Below are positions 1-8,836 of a DNA stretch of 64,000 bases, in pieces. A model generated the notes under the pieces. It did no database searches. It saw only the letters and a program-made list of their open reading frames with translations, and was not told the origin of the DNA. Each line of letters opens with the position of its first letter. The first letter of the stretch is position 1. The DNA lies in NCBI RefSeq assembly GCF_002646595.1, contig NZ_PDUD01000017.1:248001-312000 (forward strand), in the 5' to 3' direction. The stretch is from Flavilitoribacter nigricans DSM 23189 = NBRC 102662 (GTDB taxonomy: Bacteria > Bacteroidota > Bacteroidia > Chitinophagales > Saprospiraceae). Position numbers and translations under genes: made by a program.

Positions 1-115
1 CATCATAAACCTAACTTTTTTTATTAGTAATACCTCTTTTTTTAATTCCCATACTGTTAATACACTAATTCCCAATTGTTTGTACCTTACAGGCCGCAAT
101 AAAAAAAATGTGAAT

Positions 116-613
116 ATGAAGTTGAAAAAGCTTTTTTTCCTGCTGATCGCAGCCATTTGCCTACAAAATTTCAGCGCCTGCGCTCAGACTAAGGCGGAAA
201 AACCGCTCACTGACCTGCCGCCGGTCATTCAGAATGCCGACGAGTACAATGAACTGGAAGGGACCGAAGCTAACGTCATTTTGAAAAAAGGGACCGAACG
301 CCCTTTCACCGGGGCCTACCACGATTTTAAAGGAAAAGGCGTGTTCATCTGTAAGCAGTGTAACCTGCCGCTCTTCCGTTCGAAAGACAAATTCAACTCG
401 GGTACCGGCTGGCCCAGTTTTGACGATGTGATCGAAGGCAACGTCGAAGAACTTCCGGATGCGGACGGGCAGCGTACCGAGATCGTTTGCTCCAATTGTA
501 AAGGGCATCTCGGCCACGTATTCCGGGGCGAAGGCTTTACCGATAAACAAACGCGGCATTGTGCCAATTCCGCCAGCCTGGATTTTGTACAGCAGGTATC
601 GGTGAAAGAATGA
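116..613 (+). CDS. msrB: Peptide-methionine (R)-S-oxide reductase, exported lipoprotein
   Basis: This enzyme reduces methionine-R-sulfoxide in oxidised proteins. The 165-residue product opens with a lipoprotein signal ending in FSAC (Cys22), so it probably repairs envelope proteins. The SelR/MsrB fold is complete: zinc-binding pairs CKQC (Cys79, Cys82) and CSNC (Cys125, Cys128), the GTGWPSF motif near 96-102, GHLGHVF near 130-136, and the catalytic Cys149 in RHCANSASLDF. The ATG at 116 is preferred over an in-frame start at 80 because it places the signal peptide at the N-terminus. The last base of the penultimate codon and the stop form an ATGA overlap with the next gene, so the two are probably co-translated. 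Confidence 0.95.
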   Translation: MKLKKLFFLLIAAICLQNFSACAQTKAEKPLTDLPPVIQNADEYNELEGTEANVILKKGTERPFTGAYHDFKGKGVFICKQCNLPLFRSKDKFNSGTGWPSFDDVIEGNVEELPDADGQRTEIVCSNCKGHLGHVFRGEGFTDKQTRHCANSASLDFVQQVSVKE

Positions 614-1413
614 GTACCTATTTTCAGGACAAGGTCATTTGGATCACCGGCGCTTCTTCCGGTATCGGCGAGGCCCTGACCTACGAACTGGCCCGGGAGT
701 CCCCCTATTTGGTGCTTTCCTCGCGGAGGGCAGCGGAACTGGAACGGGTGGCCCGGCAATCCGGTCTGTCGCCGGACCGGCTCTTCATCCTCCCTCTGGA
801 TCTGACGGACTACGAGGAAATGCCGGGACTGGTGGGGCGGGTACTCGATCGTTTCGGTCGGATCGATATCCTGATCAATAACGGCGGGATCTCCCAGCGC
901 AGTTCGGTTATGGATACGGATGTAGCGGTAGCCCGCCGGATAATGGACGTCAACTTTACCGGCACTGCGGCCCTCACTAAAGCTGTTGTCCCTTATATGA
1001 TCGAGGCCCGATCCGGACAGATCATCAGTGTGGCCAGCGTAGCGGGCGTGGTGGCTACTCCCAAAAGAAGTAGTTATGCGGCCGCGAAAGGCGCCCTGAT
1101 CCGTTTTATGGAGGCGCTGCGCGCGGAATTGCACGAATATGGCATCCATGTTGGAGTGATCCTGCCGGGATACGTGCGTACGCAGATCTCCGTCAATGCC
1201 CTGCTGGGCGACGGCAGTCCCCAGGGATCCATGGATTCGCGAACAGAACAGGGTATCAGTCCGGAAGCCTGTGCCGAAAAAATGGTGCACGCCATTCGCA
1301 AACAAGAGGATCAGACCTACATTGCCGGCACTCTGGAAATGTTGGGAGTTTATCTCCAGCGCTTTTTCCCGGCCTTGCTGCGGATCATGGTGCGAAAGGT
1401 TAAAGCCAGTTGA
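610..1413 (+). CDS. Short-chain dehydrogenase/reductase (SDR family)
   Basis: A 267-residue classical SDR. It shows the Rossmann motif TGASSGIG (residues 13-20), the NNG motif (90-92), catalytic Ser143 and the YAAAK motif (Tyr156, Lys160). The cofactor is probably NADP(H), but the substrate cannot be read from sequence. Relatives of this DHRS7-like type act on lipid or steroid-like alcohols and ketones, and are often simply called SDR oxidoreductases. The start at 610 overlaps the msrB stop by four bases. An in-frame upstream start at 559 lies inside msrB and would add a leader untypical of the family. A low-complexity gap follows the gene. Confidence 0.9.
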   Translation: MSTYFQDKVIWITGASSGIGEALTYELARESPYLVLSSRRAAELERVARQSGLSPDRLFILPLDLTDYEEMPGLVGRVLDRFGRIDILINNGGISQRSSVMDTDVAVARRIMDVNFTGTAALTKAVVPYMIEARSGQIISVASVAGVVATPKRSSYAAAKGALIRFMEALRAELHEYGIHVGVILPGYVRTQISVNALLGDGSPQGSMDSRTEQGISPEACAEKMVHAIRKQEDQTYIAGTLEMLGVYLQRFFPALLRIMVRKVKAS

Positions 1414-1424
1414 GGAGATTTGGT

Positions 1425-1575
1425 GACACGGTGACACGGAGATGGGGAGACAAGGAGATTGGGTGATGGGGAGATTGGGTGACTGGGAGACGAGGGGCTC
1501 TGAGGCAATGCTGTGCTCCCCCTCTCCTAGTCACCCCCTCTCCAAGTCACCTTGTCTCCTTGTCTCCAATGCTCC
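1425..1575. repeat. Low-complexity self-complementary intergenic element
   Basis: The left half is purine-rich and made of degenerate words such as GGAGATTGGGTGACT. The right half is the pyrimidine-rich counterpart. The 13-base word GGAGACAAGGAGA at 1446-1458 is perfectly complemented by 1555-1567, and GGTGACT words on the left pair with AGTCACC words on the right, so the whole could fold as a long imperfect hairpin. It lies between two co-directional genes and might end transcription of the SDR. Similar composition recurs elsewhere in this window with different words. Confidence 0.6.
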
Positions 1576-1642
1576 CTGGTCTTTCTCACAAACAGCATGA
1601 TCGCTGAAGTCAATAATTAAATTATCAAAACAACCTAAACCT

Positions 1643-2743
1643 ATGAGGCTTTCCCTAACTCTTTTATTTTTCCTTGGTCTGCTGGTTATCCCCGAAGCCG
1701 ACGCTCAGAGCGATCCTCCGTTGCGTGTAGCGGTGGTGGGACTCACGCACTCCCACGTTCACTGGATACTTGGCCGGCCGGACCGGGGCGATATTCAGAT
1801 CGTCGGAATTGTCGAACCCAACCGGGATCTCGCTGAGCGCTTTGCCAAACAGCACGGTTACAGCATGGATATGGTTTACAACACGATGGAAGAAATGTTT
1901 ACTGCCGTCAAACCGGAAGCCGTTACCGCATTCGGCAGTATTTATGAGCATCTGGAGGTGGTGGAAGCCTGTGCTCCGCGGGGGATACACGTGATGGTGG
2001 AAAAGCCGCTGGCCGTCAGTGTGGCGCACGCCAAAAAAATGCAGGCGCTGGCCGAAAAACACCAGATCCATCTCCTGACGAATTACGAGACCACCTGGTA
2101 CGCCACCCACCACCAGGCTTACGATCTGATCCACAATGAAGATAAGATCGGGGATCTGCGTAAGATAGTCGTTCACGACGGCCACGAAGGGCCGATGGAG
2201 ATCGGAGTCAATCAGGAATTTCTGGACTGGCTGACCGATCCGGTGGCCAACGGGGCCGGAGCCCTGACGGATTTCGGCTGCTACGGCGCCAATCTCATTA
2301 CCTGGCTCATGCAAGGGCAACGCCCCCGGCAGGTCATGGCCATGACCCAACAGATCAAACCGGATATTTACCCTAAAGTAGACGACGAGGCCACCATCCT
2401 GGTGGAATACCCGAAGACGCAGGGTATCATCCAGGCTTCCTGGAACTGGCCTTTCGGCCGCAAGGATATGCACATCTACGGGAAAACCGGTTACATCTAC
2501 TGTGATAACCGCTCCAAAATGCGAACCCGCTACGCTGGAGAAAATGAAGAAAGCACCGTGAAACTGCCGGAGCGCACTGCACCTTTTGACGATCCATTCG
2601 CGTTACTGGCCGCTGTGGTCAAGGGAGACCACCAGCTTCCACCCTACGCCCTGTCTTCACTGGAAAACAATATGATCGTAGTCGAGATCCTGGAAGCAGC
2701 CAAAAAGAGTGCCCGCAAGGGTAAAGCCGTAAAGTTAAAATAG
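1643..2743 (+). CDS. Secreted Gfo/Idh/MocA-family oxidoreductase
   Basis: A 366-residue NAD(P)-dependent sugar or inositol dehydrogenase-like protein. A cleavable signal peptide (about residues 1-22, ending ADAQ) precedes the Rossmann domain (VAVVGLTHSHVHW near 29-41). The family motif EKPLAV sits at 120-125, and a C-terminal GFO_IDH_MocA domain follows with TDFGCYG and a late DDEATI segment. Exported members are common in Bacteroidota and often occur with glycan-degrading genes. Nearby GH31 and sulfatase genes fit such a setting, though they are separate transcription units. The substrate is unknown. The gene converges on the GH31 gene across a strong hairpin. Confidence 0.88.
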   Translation: MRLSLTLLFFLGLLVIPEADAQSDPPLRVAVVGLTHSHVHWILGRPDRGDIQIVGIVEPNRDLAERFAKQHGYSMDMVYNTMEEMFTAVKPEAVTAFGSIYEHLEVVEACAPRGIHVMVEKPLAVSVAHAKKMQALAEKHQIHLLTNYETTWYATHHQAYDLIHNEDKIGDLRKIVVHDGHEGPMEIGVNQEFLDWLTDPVANGAGALTDFGCYGANLITWLMQGQRPRQVMAMTQQIKPDIYPKVDDEATILVEYPKTQGIIQASWNWPFGRKDMHIYGKTGYIYCDNRSKMRTRYAGENEESTVKLPERTAPFDDPFALLAAVVKGDHQLPPYALSSLENNMIVVEILEAAKKSARKGKAVKLK

Positions 2744-2764
2744 GCTATCCGATATATTCCGGCA

Positions 2765-2799
2765 GGCCGGAGGAGCTACTACACGCAGTTCCTCCGGCC
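2765..2799. terminator. Hairpin between convergent genes
   Basis: Perfect 10-bp arms GGCCGGAGGA (2765-2774) and TCCTCCGGCC (2790-2799) with a 15-base loop lie between the stop codons of the convergent oxidoreductase and GH31 genes. It probably acts as a bidirectional terminator. No long T tract follows. Confidence 0.65.
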
Positions 2800-2813
2800 A
2801 TCGGGCTAAGTGA

Positions 2814-5357
2814 TTAGAACAGCACCTCCATTTCTCCGAAGTCCAGCGGTATTTCCACTACCAGTACTTTGAGCGGTAATTGAGAAAAATGCGTTTCGGC
2901 TCCATCCACCTTCAGGCTAAGGGCGTCGAAGGGCATGCCAAACAATTTGATCCGATATGCGGTAGCGGTCGGCTGAAAATCACCGGTAACCTCCTGCCGG
3001 ATGAGGAAGCCCTTTTCTGTTGCCACGGTACTAAAACTGGCCAGACGGTAGCCGCCTTCCCGGTAGTCGTACCCTTCGCCCGCATCCACGTACCAGAGAC
3101 TTTCGTCCAGCGAACCGAAATAGGCCCGCAGACCGACGTGATGGATCTCCAGTTCATCCGTATACTGCTGAACCGGATAGGTGGGGATCACCGAACCGGC
3201 GCGTACCAACACCGGCAGCCGGTCCGGCCGCGTGCGCAGCCGCACTTTTTGCCCTCCGATAAAAGGAGTAGCCCGGTGGAAGTCGTACCACTCCCCCTTC
3301 GGCAGATAGGTCGTGATCGTTTTGGTACCCGGTTTCAGGATCGGACACACCAGGAGGTGGTCACCGAAAATGAACTCGGATTCCCGCTTGAGCGCTTCCT
3401 GATCCGTCTGATCAAAGAATGACAGTGGTTTCAGCATCGGGTCTCCGAGGGTGGACGCCCGTTGGAAATAGGTATAGATATACGGCAGCAGAATGTAGCG
3501 GAATTCAATCGCCGTGCGGGCCTGATCCGTAAAGGGATCACCGAAGGCCCAGGGTTCCTGATCGAGCCGGTTGAGTCGTTCGGCCTCCTGGACCATTTCG
3601 GCTTCCGCCTCGGATGCACCGTCCACATTGTTACCCATAGAGTGGATCCGGAACACGGGATGGAAAACGGCCAGTTGCAGCCAGCGCACCAGCAATTCCC
3701 CGGCGGGCACATCCACAAAGCCGCCGATGTCCGTACCCACAAAGCTGAAGCCGGAGATACTCAGTCGCTGGCACTGGATATTGGCCAGTCGCAGGTGCTC
3801 CCAGCTTGCTATATTATCTCCCGTCCAGAGGGCAGCGTAACGTTGGCCACCGGAAAACGTGGCCCGGGTGAGCACAAAAGGCCGTTTCTCGGGCTGGTGT
3901 TTTTTCAGGCCTTCGTAGGTTGCCCGTGACATCTGCTGACCGTAGATATTATGCGCTTTTCGGTGATCCGCCCCAAAGCCTTCGTAGTGGTGCAGGACAT
4001 GATCCGGAAAAGTCAGATGGTTGACCTTGAATACGGCCGGTTCGTTCATATCGTTCCAGAAGCCGCTCACCTCCTGATCGGCGTACATTTCTTCGTACTG
4101 GTCGGCCCACCAGGCTCGCACCCGGGGATCGGTATAATCGGGGAATACGCACTTGGACGGCCAGACCGGCCCCGTCATTACCTCGCCCGAAGGCCGGCGG
4201 CAGAATACATCCTGCTCCGTTCCGCTTTTATACACTTCGTAATCCGGATCTACCCGGATACCGGGATCGATCATCACCACCGTTTGGAAGCCATCTTTTT
4301 TTAGATCGGCGATCAGCTTTTTCGGATCGGGGAAATAGTCCTTGTTCCAGGTAAAACAGCGATAGCCGTCCATGTAATCGATATCGAGATAGACGGCATC
4401 GCAGGGAATGGATCGCTCCCGGAATTCGGCGGCCAGTTCCCGGACCCGGCTTTCCGGGTAGTAACTCCAGCGGCACTGGTGAAAGCCCAGAGCCCAAAGC
4501 GGCGCCAGTTCGGGTTTGCCGGTCAGGTCCATATAGCGGCGGTTCACTGCGGTGAGTTCAGGGCCGTAGATGAAGAAGTAATCCATTTCTCCTCCCTCCG
4601 TCCAGAAAGCAGTAACGCCGGCACCGGTAGCGTCAAAGTCAAAATGCGTCTTCCAGCTACTGTGCAGAAACAAACCGTAGGCCTTGCCCTTGTATAGACT
4701 ATAATAGAATGGAATGCTTCGGTACAACGGATCCGTATCCTTTTGATAGCCGAAGGAGTCCGTGTTCCAGTTCTGCAGGGCGTGCCCGCGCAGATCCATC
4801 GGGCAGGTTTTATCGCCCAGCCCCAGGTATTTTTCCCCCGTACGGGCCCGCAGACTGACCTTAAGATATTCCAGGCCATTCATAATGGTAGAGCGAGCCG
4901 AAAATGGCACCGCCTCTTCCAGCAAGAGCTGCCCGGATTCGGCATCGTATATCTGTAGTTGAAGATCGATCTTTGCGATCTTACACTTAAGCTTTCCGGT
5001 GCTGATGGTAATGAAGTTACCGGCCTCCTTTATTTCGAATAAAACCCTTTCTTCCTGGTCCGGCTCGATCAGTGCATAGCTCGGTTCCTGGCTGAAGGGC
5101 GCACTGACGGCATACCGAAACCGGATGACCTCCGGGCTGTACACTTCTACCAACAGACTGGCATCCTGCGCTCCCCGGAATAAGATCCGGCGATCTCCCA
5201 GGCGCTCCCAATCGGCCATGGCTCCCGTTTTGTGCATGAAATACACATCGGGATAACGACTGGTGGCCTCGGTAGCTTCATTGGGTACCGCGATGCCGGT
5301 TCCCTCCAGGCGCGGACTCGCCGCTACGATCTTCTTTTCCTTTTTTTTCTTGGCCAT
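2814..5357 (-). CDS. Glycoside hydrolase family 31 (alpha-glucosidase type)
   Basis: A protein of about 847 residues that hydrolyses alpha-linked glycans with retention. The GH31 nucleophile motif WNDMNEP is present (Asp at about 436), and the general acid/base Asp is in WTGDN (about 514). The N-terminal beta-sandwich, the (beta/alpha)8 barrel segment DAVYLDIDYMDGY and the C-terminal sandwich are all recognisable. There is no signal peptide. The N-terminus is a Lys-rich MAKKKKEKK, so the enzyme is probably cytoplasmic. An ATG four codons upstream (5369) is possible, but a TATATTTG -7 element at 5381-5388 would leave it almost no leader, so 5357 is preferred. The natural substrate (maltose, isomaltose or another oligosaccharide) cannot be decided. 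Confidence 0.92.
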   Translation of the reverse strand: MAKKKKEKKIVAASPRLEGTGIAVPNEATEATSRYPDVYFMHKTGAMADWERLGDRRILFRGAQDASLLVEVYSPEVIRFRYAVSAPFSQEPSYALIEPDQEERVLFEIKEAGNFITISTGKLKCKIAKIDLQLQIYDAESGQLLLEEAVPFSARSTIMNGLEYLKVSLRARTGEKYLGLGDKTCPMDLRGHALQNWNTDSFGYQKDTDPLYRSIPFYYSLYKGKAYGLFLHSSWKTHFDFDATGAGVTAFWTEGGEMDYFFIYGPELTAVNRRYMDLTGKPELAPLWALGFHQCRWSYYPESRVRELAAEFRERSIPCDAVYLDIDYMDGYRCFTWNKDYFPDPKKLIADLKKDGFQTVVMIDPGIRVDPDYEVYKSGTEQDVFCRRPSGEVMTGPVWPSKCVFPDYTDPRVRAWWADQYEEMYADQEVSGFWNDMNEPAVFKVNHLTFPDHVLHHYEGFGADHRKAHNIYGQQMSRATYEGLKKHQPEKRPFVLTRATFSGGQRYAALWTGDNIASWEHLRLANIQCQRLSISGFSFVGTDIGGFVDVPAGELLVRWLQLAVFHPVFRIHSMGNNVDGASEAEAEMVQEAERLNRLDQEPWAFGDPFTDQARTAIEFRYILLPYIYTYFQRASTLGDPMLKPLSFFDQTDQEALKRESEFIFGDHLLVCPILKPGTKTITTYLPKGEWYDFHRATPFIGGQKVRLRTRPDRLPVLVRAGSVIPTYPVQQYTDELEIHHVGLRAYFGSLDESLWYVDAGEGYDYREGGYRLASFSTVATEKGFLIRQEVTGDFQPTATAYRIKLFGMPFDALSLKVDGAETHFSQLPLKVLVVEIPLDFGEMEVLF

Positions 5358-5380
5358 CTGAAGTTGCATTGATTAAGCGG

Positions 5381-5388
5381 CAAATATA
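5381..5388 (-). promoter_or_regulatory. Bacteroidota -7 promoter element for the GH31 gene
   Basis: On the minus strand this reads TATATTTG, an exact match to the Bacteroidota -7 consensus TAnnTTTG. No clear TTG box lies 17-23 bases upstream, so support rests on the -7 box alone. Transcription would start near 5374 and give a short leader to the ATG at 5357. Confidence 0.4.
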
Positions 5389-5601
5389 GTAATGAAGTCT
5401 TAAGTAGGGAACCGAATGCCGGACCGTGGACAGGATAAGTCCAAAATTGCGAGGGAAAAATAGATTAGCGTCGCTTGTTATTGATAACTTTCGGCAGAAA
5501 ACGAAATTCCGGACGAAGAAGTTTGCCCAACAGCGCAGGAAAGCGACTCCATTTTAGTGATCGATCGCCACCGCCGCTCCGGAACAAAACCAACTCAACA
5601 C

Positions 5602-7119
5602 ATGAAAAACGACCATTTACCGGTGCTGATCCGGCTCATTTGCTCTTTACTACCTTTTTGTATCCTCAACGCCTGTTCACCCGCTGCAGAAGATACTGCT
5701 CCGAATATAGTGATCATTTTGGCGGACGACCTCGGTTACGGTGATCTCGGCTGCTATAATCCCGGATCACTGGTGCCCACCCCCAATCTCGACCAACTGG
5801 CCGCAGAGGGTATGCGCATGACGCAGACCTACTGCCCGGTATCCGTCTGTTCGCCTTCGCGCTACGCGCTGATGACCGGGCAATATCCCTGGCGAAGCTG
5901 GAACAAAACTGGAGTCATGCGCAATTACGAACGATCAATGATCGACTCCGCCCTGCTCACCCTGCCGGAAATGTTACAAAAACAGGGGTACACCACCGCG
6001 GGTTTCGGGAAGTGGCACCTCGGCACGACCTTCCCTACCCTCGACGGTGAATTGCCCGTCGGCCACGGTCAGTTTAAAGCCGAAAAGAACGGCGCCAATC
6101 TGGATCTGAATGCCCCGGTCAGTGACGGGCCGCTTGATCACGGTTTTTCCCACTGGTACGGTTTCAGTTGTGCCAGCGAATGCTGGATCCTGCAGGACCG
6201 GAATATCAGCGGTGCCATCGGTCACGATCTCTACTCCATTGAAGCCGCTCCCAACAGCGAACAGGTCGGGATCATTCCCCTGGAAGATTTCCTGCCGCAC
6301 ATTACCAACTTATCCATTGATTTTCTGGAAGAGCGGGCCAAAACGAAAGACGGCGAGCCTTTCTTTCTGTACTTCGCGCCCTATGTTCCCCATATCCCGC
6401 TTGCCGTCAGCCCAGATTTTCGCGGCCGCACCGAGGCCGGGCTCTACGGTGATTACGTACACGAACTGGACCACTACATCGGCCGCCTGATGGAAACCCT
6501 CGACCGGCTCGGAATGAAGAAAAACACCCTGGTGCTTTTCGCCAGTGACAACGGCTCGCAGTTTGAACGTACCAGCAAAGCGCTGGATGTGAGCCAGGCT
6601 TCCAACAGTCCGGGGCAATCCCCCGTTGATACCGACACTACCGGCCACCAGCCCAACTGGCCCCTGAGCGGTACCAAGTGGGGTATTCAGGAAGGAGGCG
6701 TTCGCACGCCCTTCATTGCCCGCTGGCCGGGGCGCATTCCGGCGGGAAAGCAGAGTGGTCAGTTGATGGCGCTGACGGATATGCTCGCTACGCTGGGTGC
6801 GGTCAGCGGCTACTCGCTGGGGGAAACGCATGGAAAGGATAGTTACAATTTGCTCCCGGTGTTAGAGGGTGCGGAAACTCCCGTGCGCCCCGAGGTGGTC
6901 GTCCAGTCCAGCGGAAAGCTTTTCGGTATCATCCAGGGCAAATGGAAATACGTTGGTGTGGGCAATTACAAAAAAACACAGCCGGATGACCCTCCCGGTG
7001 CGCTTTATGACCTTTCAGTCGATCCTGCGGAGAAGATCAACCTTTACAACGAAAATCCGGAGATCGCCCGCCGCCTGCACGAGCGGCTGCGGGAGTTGGT
7101 AGCGGCGGATGTGCTTTAG
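5602..7119 (+). CDS. Lipoprotein sulfatase (type I, formylglycine-dependent)
   Basis: A 505-residue arylsulfatase-family enzyme that removes sulfate esters, probably from polysaccharides. A lipobox ILNAC (Cys25) follows the signal peptide, so the enzyme is likely anchored in the envelope. The metal-site segment ILADDLGYGD starts near residue 39. The maturation motif C-S-P-S-R begins at Cys83, the residue converted to formylglycine. The GKWHLG motif and the late ASDNG metal-binding motif are also present. The ATG at 5602 is chosen because it starts the signal peptide; an in-frame ATG at 5557 would add 15 charged residues. It is divergent from the GH31 gene. The sulfated substrate is unknown, though marine algal or host glycans are typical for such enzymes. 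Confidence 0.92.
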   Translation: MKNDHLPVLIRLICSLLPFCILNACSPAAEDTAPNIVIILADDLGYGDLGCYNPGSLVPTPNLDQLAAEGMRMTQTYCPVSVCSPSRYALMTGQYPWRSWNKTGVMRNYERSMIDSALLTLPEMLQKQGYTTAGFGKWHLGTTFPTLDGELPVGHGQFKAEKNGANLDLNAPVSDGPLDHGFSHWYGFSCASECWILQDRNISGAIGHDLYSIEAAPNSEQVGIIPLEDFLPHITNLSIDFLEERAKTKDGEPFFLYFAPYVPHIPLAVSPDFRGRTEAGLYGDYVHELDHYIGRLMETLDRLGMKKNTLVLFASDNGSQFERTSKALDVSQASNSPGQSPVDTDTTGHQPNWPLSGTKWGIQEGGVRTPFIARWPGRIPAGKQSGQLMALTDMLATLGAVSGYSLGETHGKDSYNLLPVLEGAETPVRPEVVVQSSGKLFGIIQGKWKYVGVGNYKKTQPDDPPGALYDLSVDPAEKINLYNENPEIARRLHERLRELVAADVL

Positions 7120-7172
7120 AAGCTATCGTTCCAGTGGTTGGCTTCCGTATGTTCACTCCGTCCATGGATCAA

Positions 7173-7240
7173 TTTGCAGCGCGTATAAAATTCGGAAGAG
7201 CTGAAGATCGGCTTCCGATCCGTGCTATACGCGCTGCAAA
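7173..7240. terminator. Large inverted repeat between convergent genes
   Basis: Perfect 15-bp arms occupy 7173-7187 and 7226-7240 (TTTGCAGCGCGTATA and its complement). The 38-base interior has its own inverted words, CGGAAG (7193-7198) with CTTCCG (7212-7217), and GATCGG with CCGATC. It lies between the stops of the sulfatase and the minus-strand S74 gene and is best read as a bidirectional terminator. Confidence 0.6.
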
Positions 7241-7255
7241 GTATTGGGCAAAAGG

Positions 7256-8659
7256 TTATCGGCTCAGCACCATTTTTTTGGTGCCAATCAACTGCCCGTC
7301 TACCCAGAGGGAATAGAAATAGGTACCGGCGGGCAGAGCGGTGGCGTCGAGATTGGTCTGCACCCGGCCGCGTTGTTCAACCTCCAGCGTTCGCAGTACT
7401 TTACCGCTCTGATCGGCAATGCGCAATTGTACCCGTTGCGCTCGTTCGGGTACCAGATAGGTAATGGTCGTAACGGACTTAAATGGATTGGGTGTATTTT
7501 GTTTCAGTTCCGATCGGTCCAGGTCCGCGGCGGCCTCTTCCAGGATCAGATGATTCTGAGCGGTTTGTCCCTGCCGGAGGAGCGTTTCAATCCGGTCCAG
7601 ACGATCTTCCAGTTCATTGATCCGCTCGTCCCTCCGGTCGATTTCCGATTTCAATTCCTGGATCGCCTTGATGGCCACCACGCTGAACCCGGCGTAATTG
7701 ATCCCGTAGAGCTGATCGGCTTCTATAAAATGCACGAGTTCCGGGAAAAGCGGGTCTACCTCCTGCGCGACGAAACCGATGGTCAGGTCCTGAGATTTGG
7801 TGTCCTTATATTGGTAATTCAGAGGACGGAGCTCCATCACCTTGGATAGGATATCCGGCATCTTTTGAATGTTTTTCTTCAGCTTACTATCCGAAGACTG
7901 AATATACTCTCCGGTAGTCGCCGAAAAGGTTCCCCGCAGAGCACCTCCATAGTGCAGTCGTAGTCCGAAACCGTGGGTAATATCCCAGTCCGCGTTGATA
8001 CCGTCATCAAATCGCAGTCCCGATCCGACTTCCTGATCTTGCTGATGGATGTGGAGACGGGCGGTAGGATTGATGCCCATGATACCCACATGGCCATTGC
8101 CCCGTACGGTCACAATATCCTTGCCCCCGTCGGTATCCTCAAACCACAAGTTCAGCCGGCTGTTTTCCGGATTGGTTCCGGGATAACCGGCGATCGTCCA
8201 GCGTTTCCCCGGATAGGTTATATTTTCAAAACTGAGGCGACCGTAATCATTCTGTTGCTCGGTCAATAAGATATGGGGGTCCGATATACTAGAATTGTGC
8301 AGTACCTCCATACGGGCATTGCTGCTGCCGGGATCTCCCCCAAATGCGGCATCCCCGTTCCCGAAAAATATCATGCGGGTACTGAAATCCGAACTGCCTT
8401 CCGGCTTGGAGCGAAAAAGCATATCCTGTCCGGCATTCACGGTACCCATCCGCCATTGGTTACCATTGTCCGGATAGCCGAGCATCAATCCCCCAAAATT
8501 GGAACGAACAAAAAGATCCCCCCTGACATCCACGGTAAACTGAGGATCCTGGGTAAGTACGCCCACCCGGGTGGGCGTCATCTTCAGTTGGGCGTGCAGA
8601 GCGGAGGAAAACAATTGTAGGATCAATACGGCTCTTAAAAGTAGTTTGATATTCTGCAT
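7256..8659 (-). CDS. T9SS-exported protein with peptidase-S74-type chaperone domain
   Basis: A 467-residue secreted protein. After a signal peptide (ending LHAQ) come beta-rich repeats with phage-tail-fibre character such as NAGQDMLFRS. An intramolecular chaperone (peptidase S74) domain begins at SSDSKLKKNI and contains IGFVAQEV. A short coiled coil (EIDRRDERINELEDRLDRIE) follows, and the C-terminal T9SS type A sorting domain starts at NTPNPF and ends with KKMVLSR. S74 domains trimerise and often cleave themselves at a Ser/Lys dyad; both residues are present in SDSKLK. The function is unknown, and a trimeric surface fibre is a reasonable guess. A paralogue of similar design lies at 44082-45761. 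Confidence 0.85.
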   Translation of the reverse strand: MQNIKLLLRAVLILQLFSSALHAQLKMTPTRVGVLTQDPQFTVDVRGDLFVRSNFGGLMLGYPDNGNQWRMGTVNAGQDMLFRSKPEGSSDFSTRMIFFGNGDAAFGGDPGSSNARMEVLHNSSISDPHILLTEQQNDYGRLSFENITYPGKRWTIAGYPGTNPENSRLNLWFEDTDGGKDIVTVRGNGHVGIMGINPTARLHIHQQDQEVGSGLRFDDGINADWDITHGFGLRLHYGGALRGTFSATTGEYIQSSDSKLKKNIQKMPDILSKVMELRPLNYQYKDTKSQDLTIGFVAQEVDPLFPELVHFIEADQLYGINYAGFSVVAIKAIQELKSEIDRRDERINELEDRLDRIETLLRQGQTAQNHLILEEAAADLDRSELKQNTPNPFKSVTTITYLVPERAQRVQLRIADQSGKVLRTLEVEQRGRVQTNLDATALPAGTYFYSLWVDGQLIGTKKMVLSR

Positions 8660-8732
8660 AGGTCATTATGATTTGGACGAGAAAATTCAGAACAGTTATC
8701 GTTCGTTAATACCAACAGAAAGTATATCGTTA

Positions 8733-8760
8733 CAAAATTAGCGAGATACTTAATAAGCAA
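8733..8760 (-). promoter_or_regulatory. Housekeeping-type promoter for the S74/T9SS gene
   Basis: The minus strand reads TTG (8760-8758), 17 bases, then TAATTTTG (8740-8733), matching the Bacteroidota consensus TTG-N17-23-TAnnTTTG. Transcription would start near 8726 and give a leader of about 67 bases to the ATG at 8659. Confidence 0.55.
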
Positions 8761-8836
8761 ATTTTCTTCTGAAAAACCCTGATCAAACCATTTATTTTTT
8801 CGACTTTTGGTGGCGATCAAGTTATAAAACCAAATT

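Noticed and set aside
316-1437. 373-residue minus-strand frame across msrB and the SDR gene
   Set aside because: It crosses two well-supported genes and has no signal or motif.
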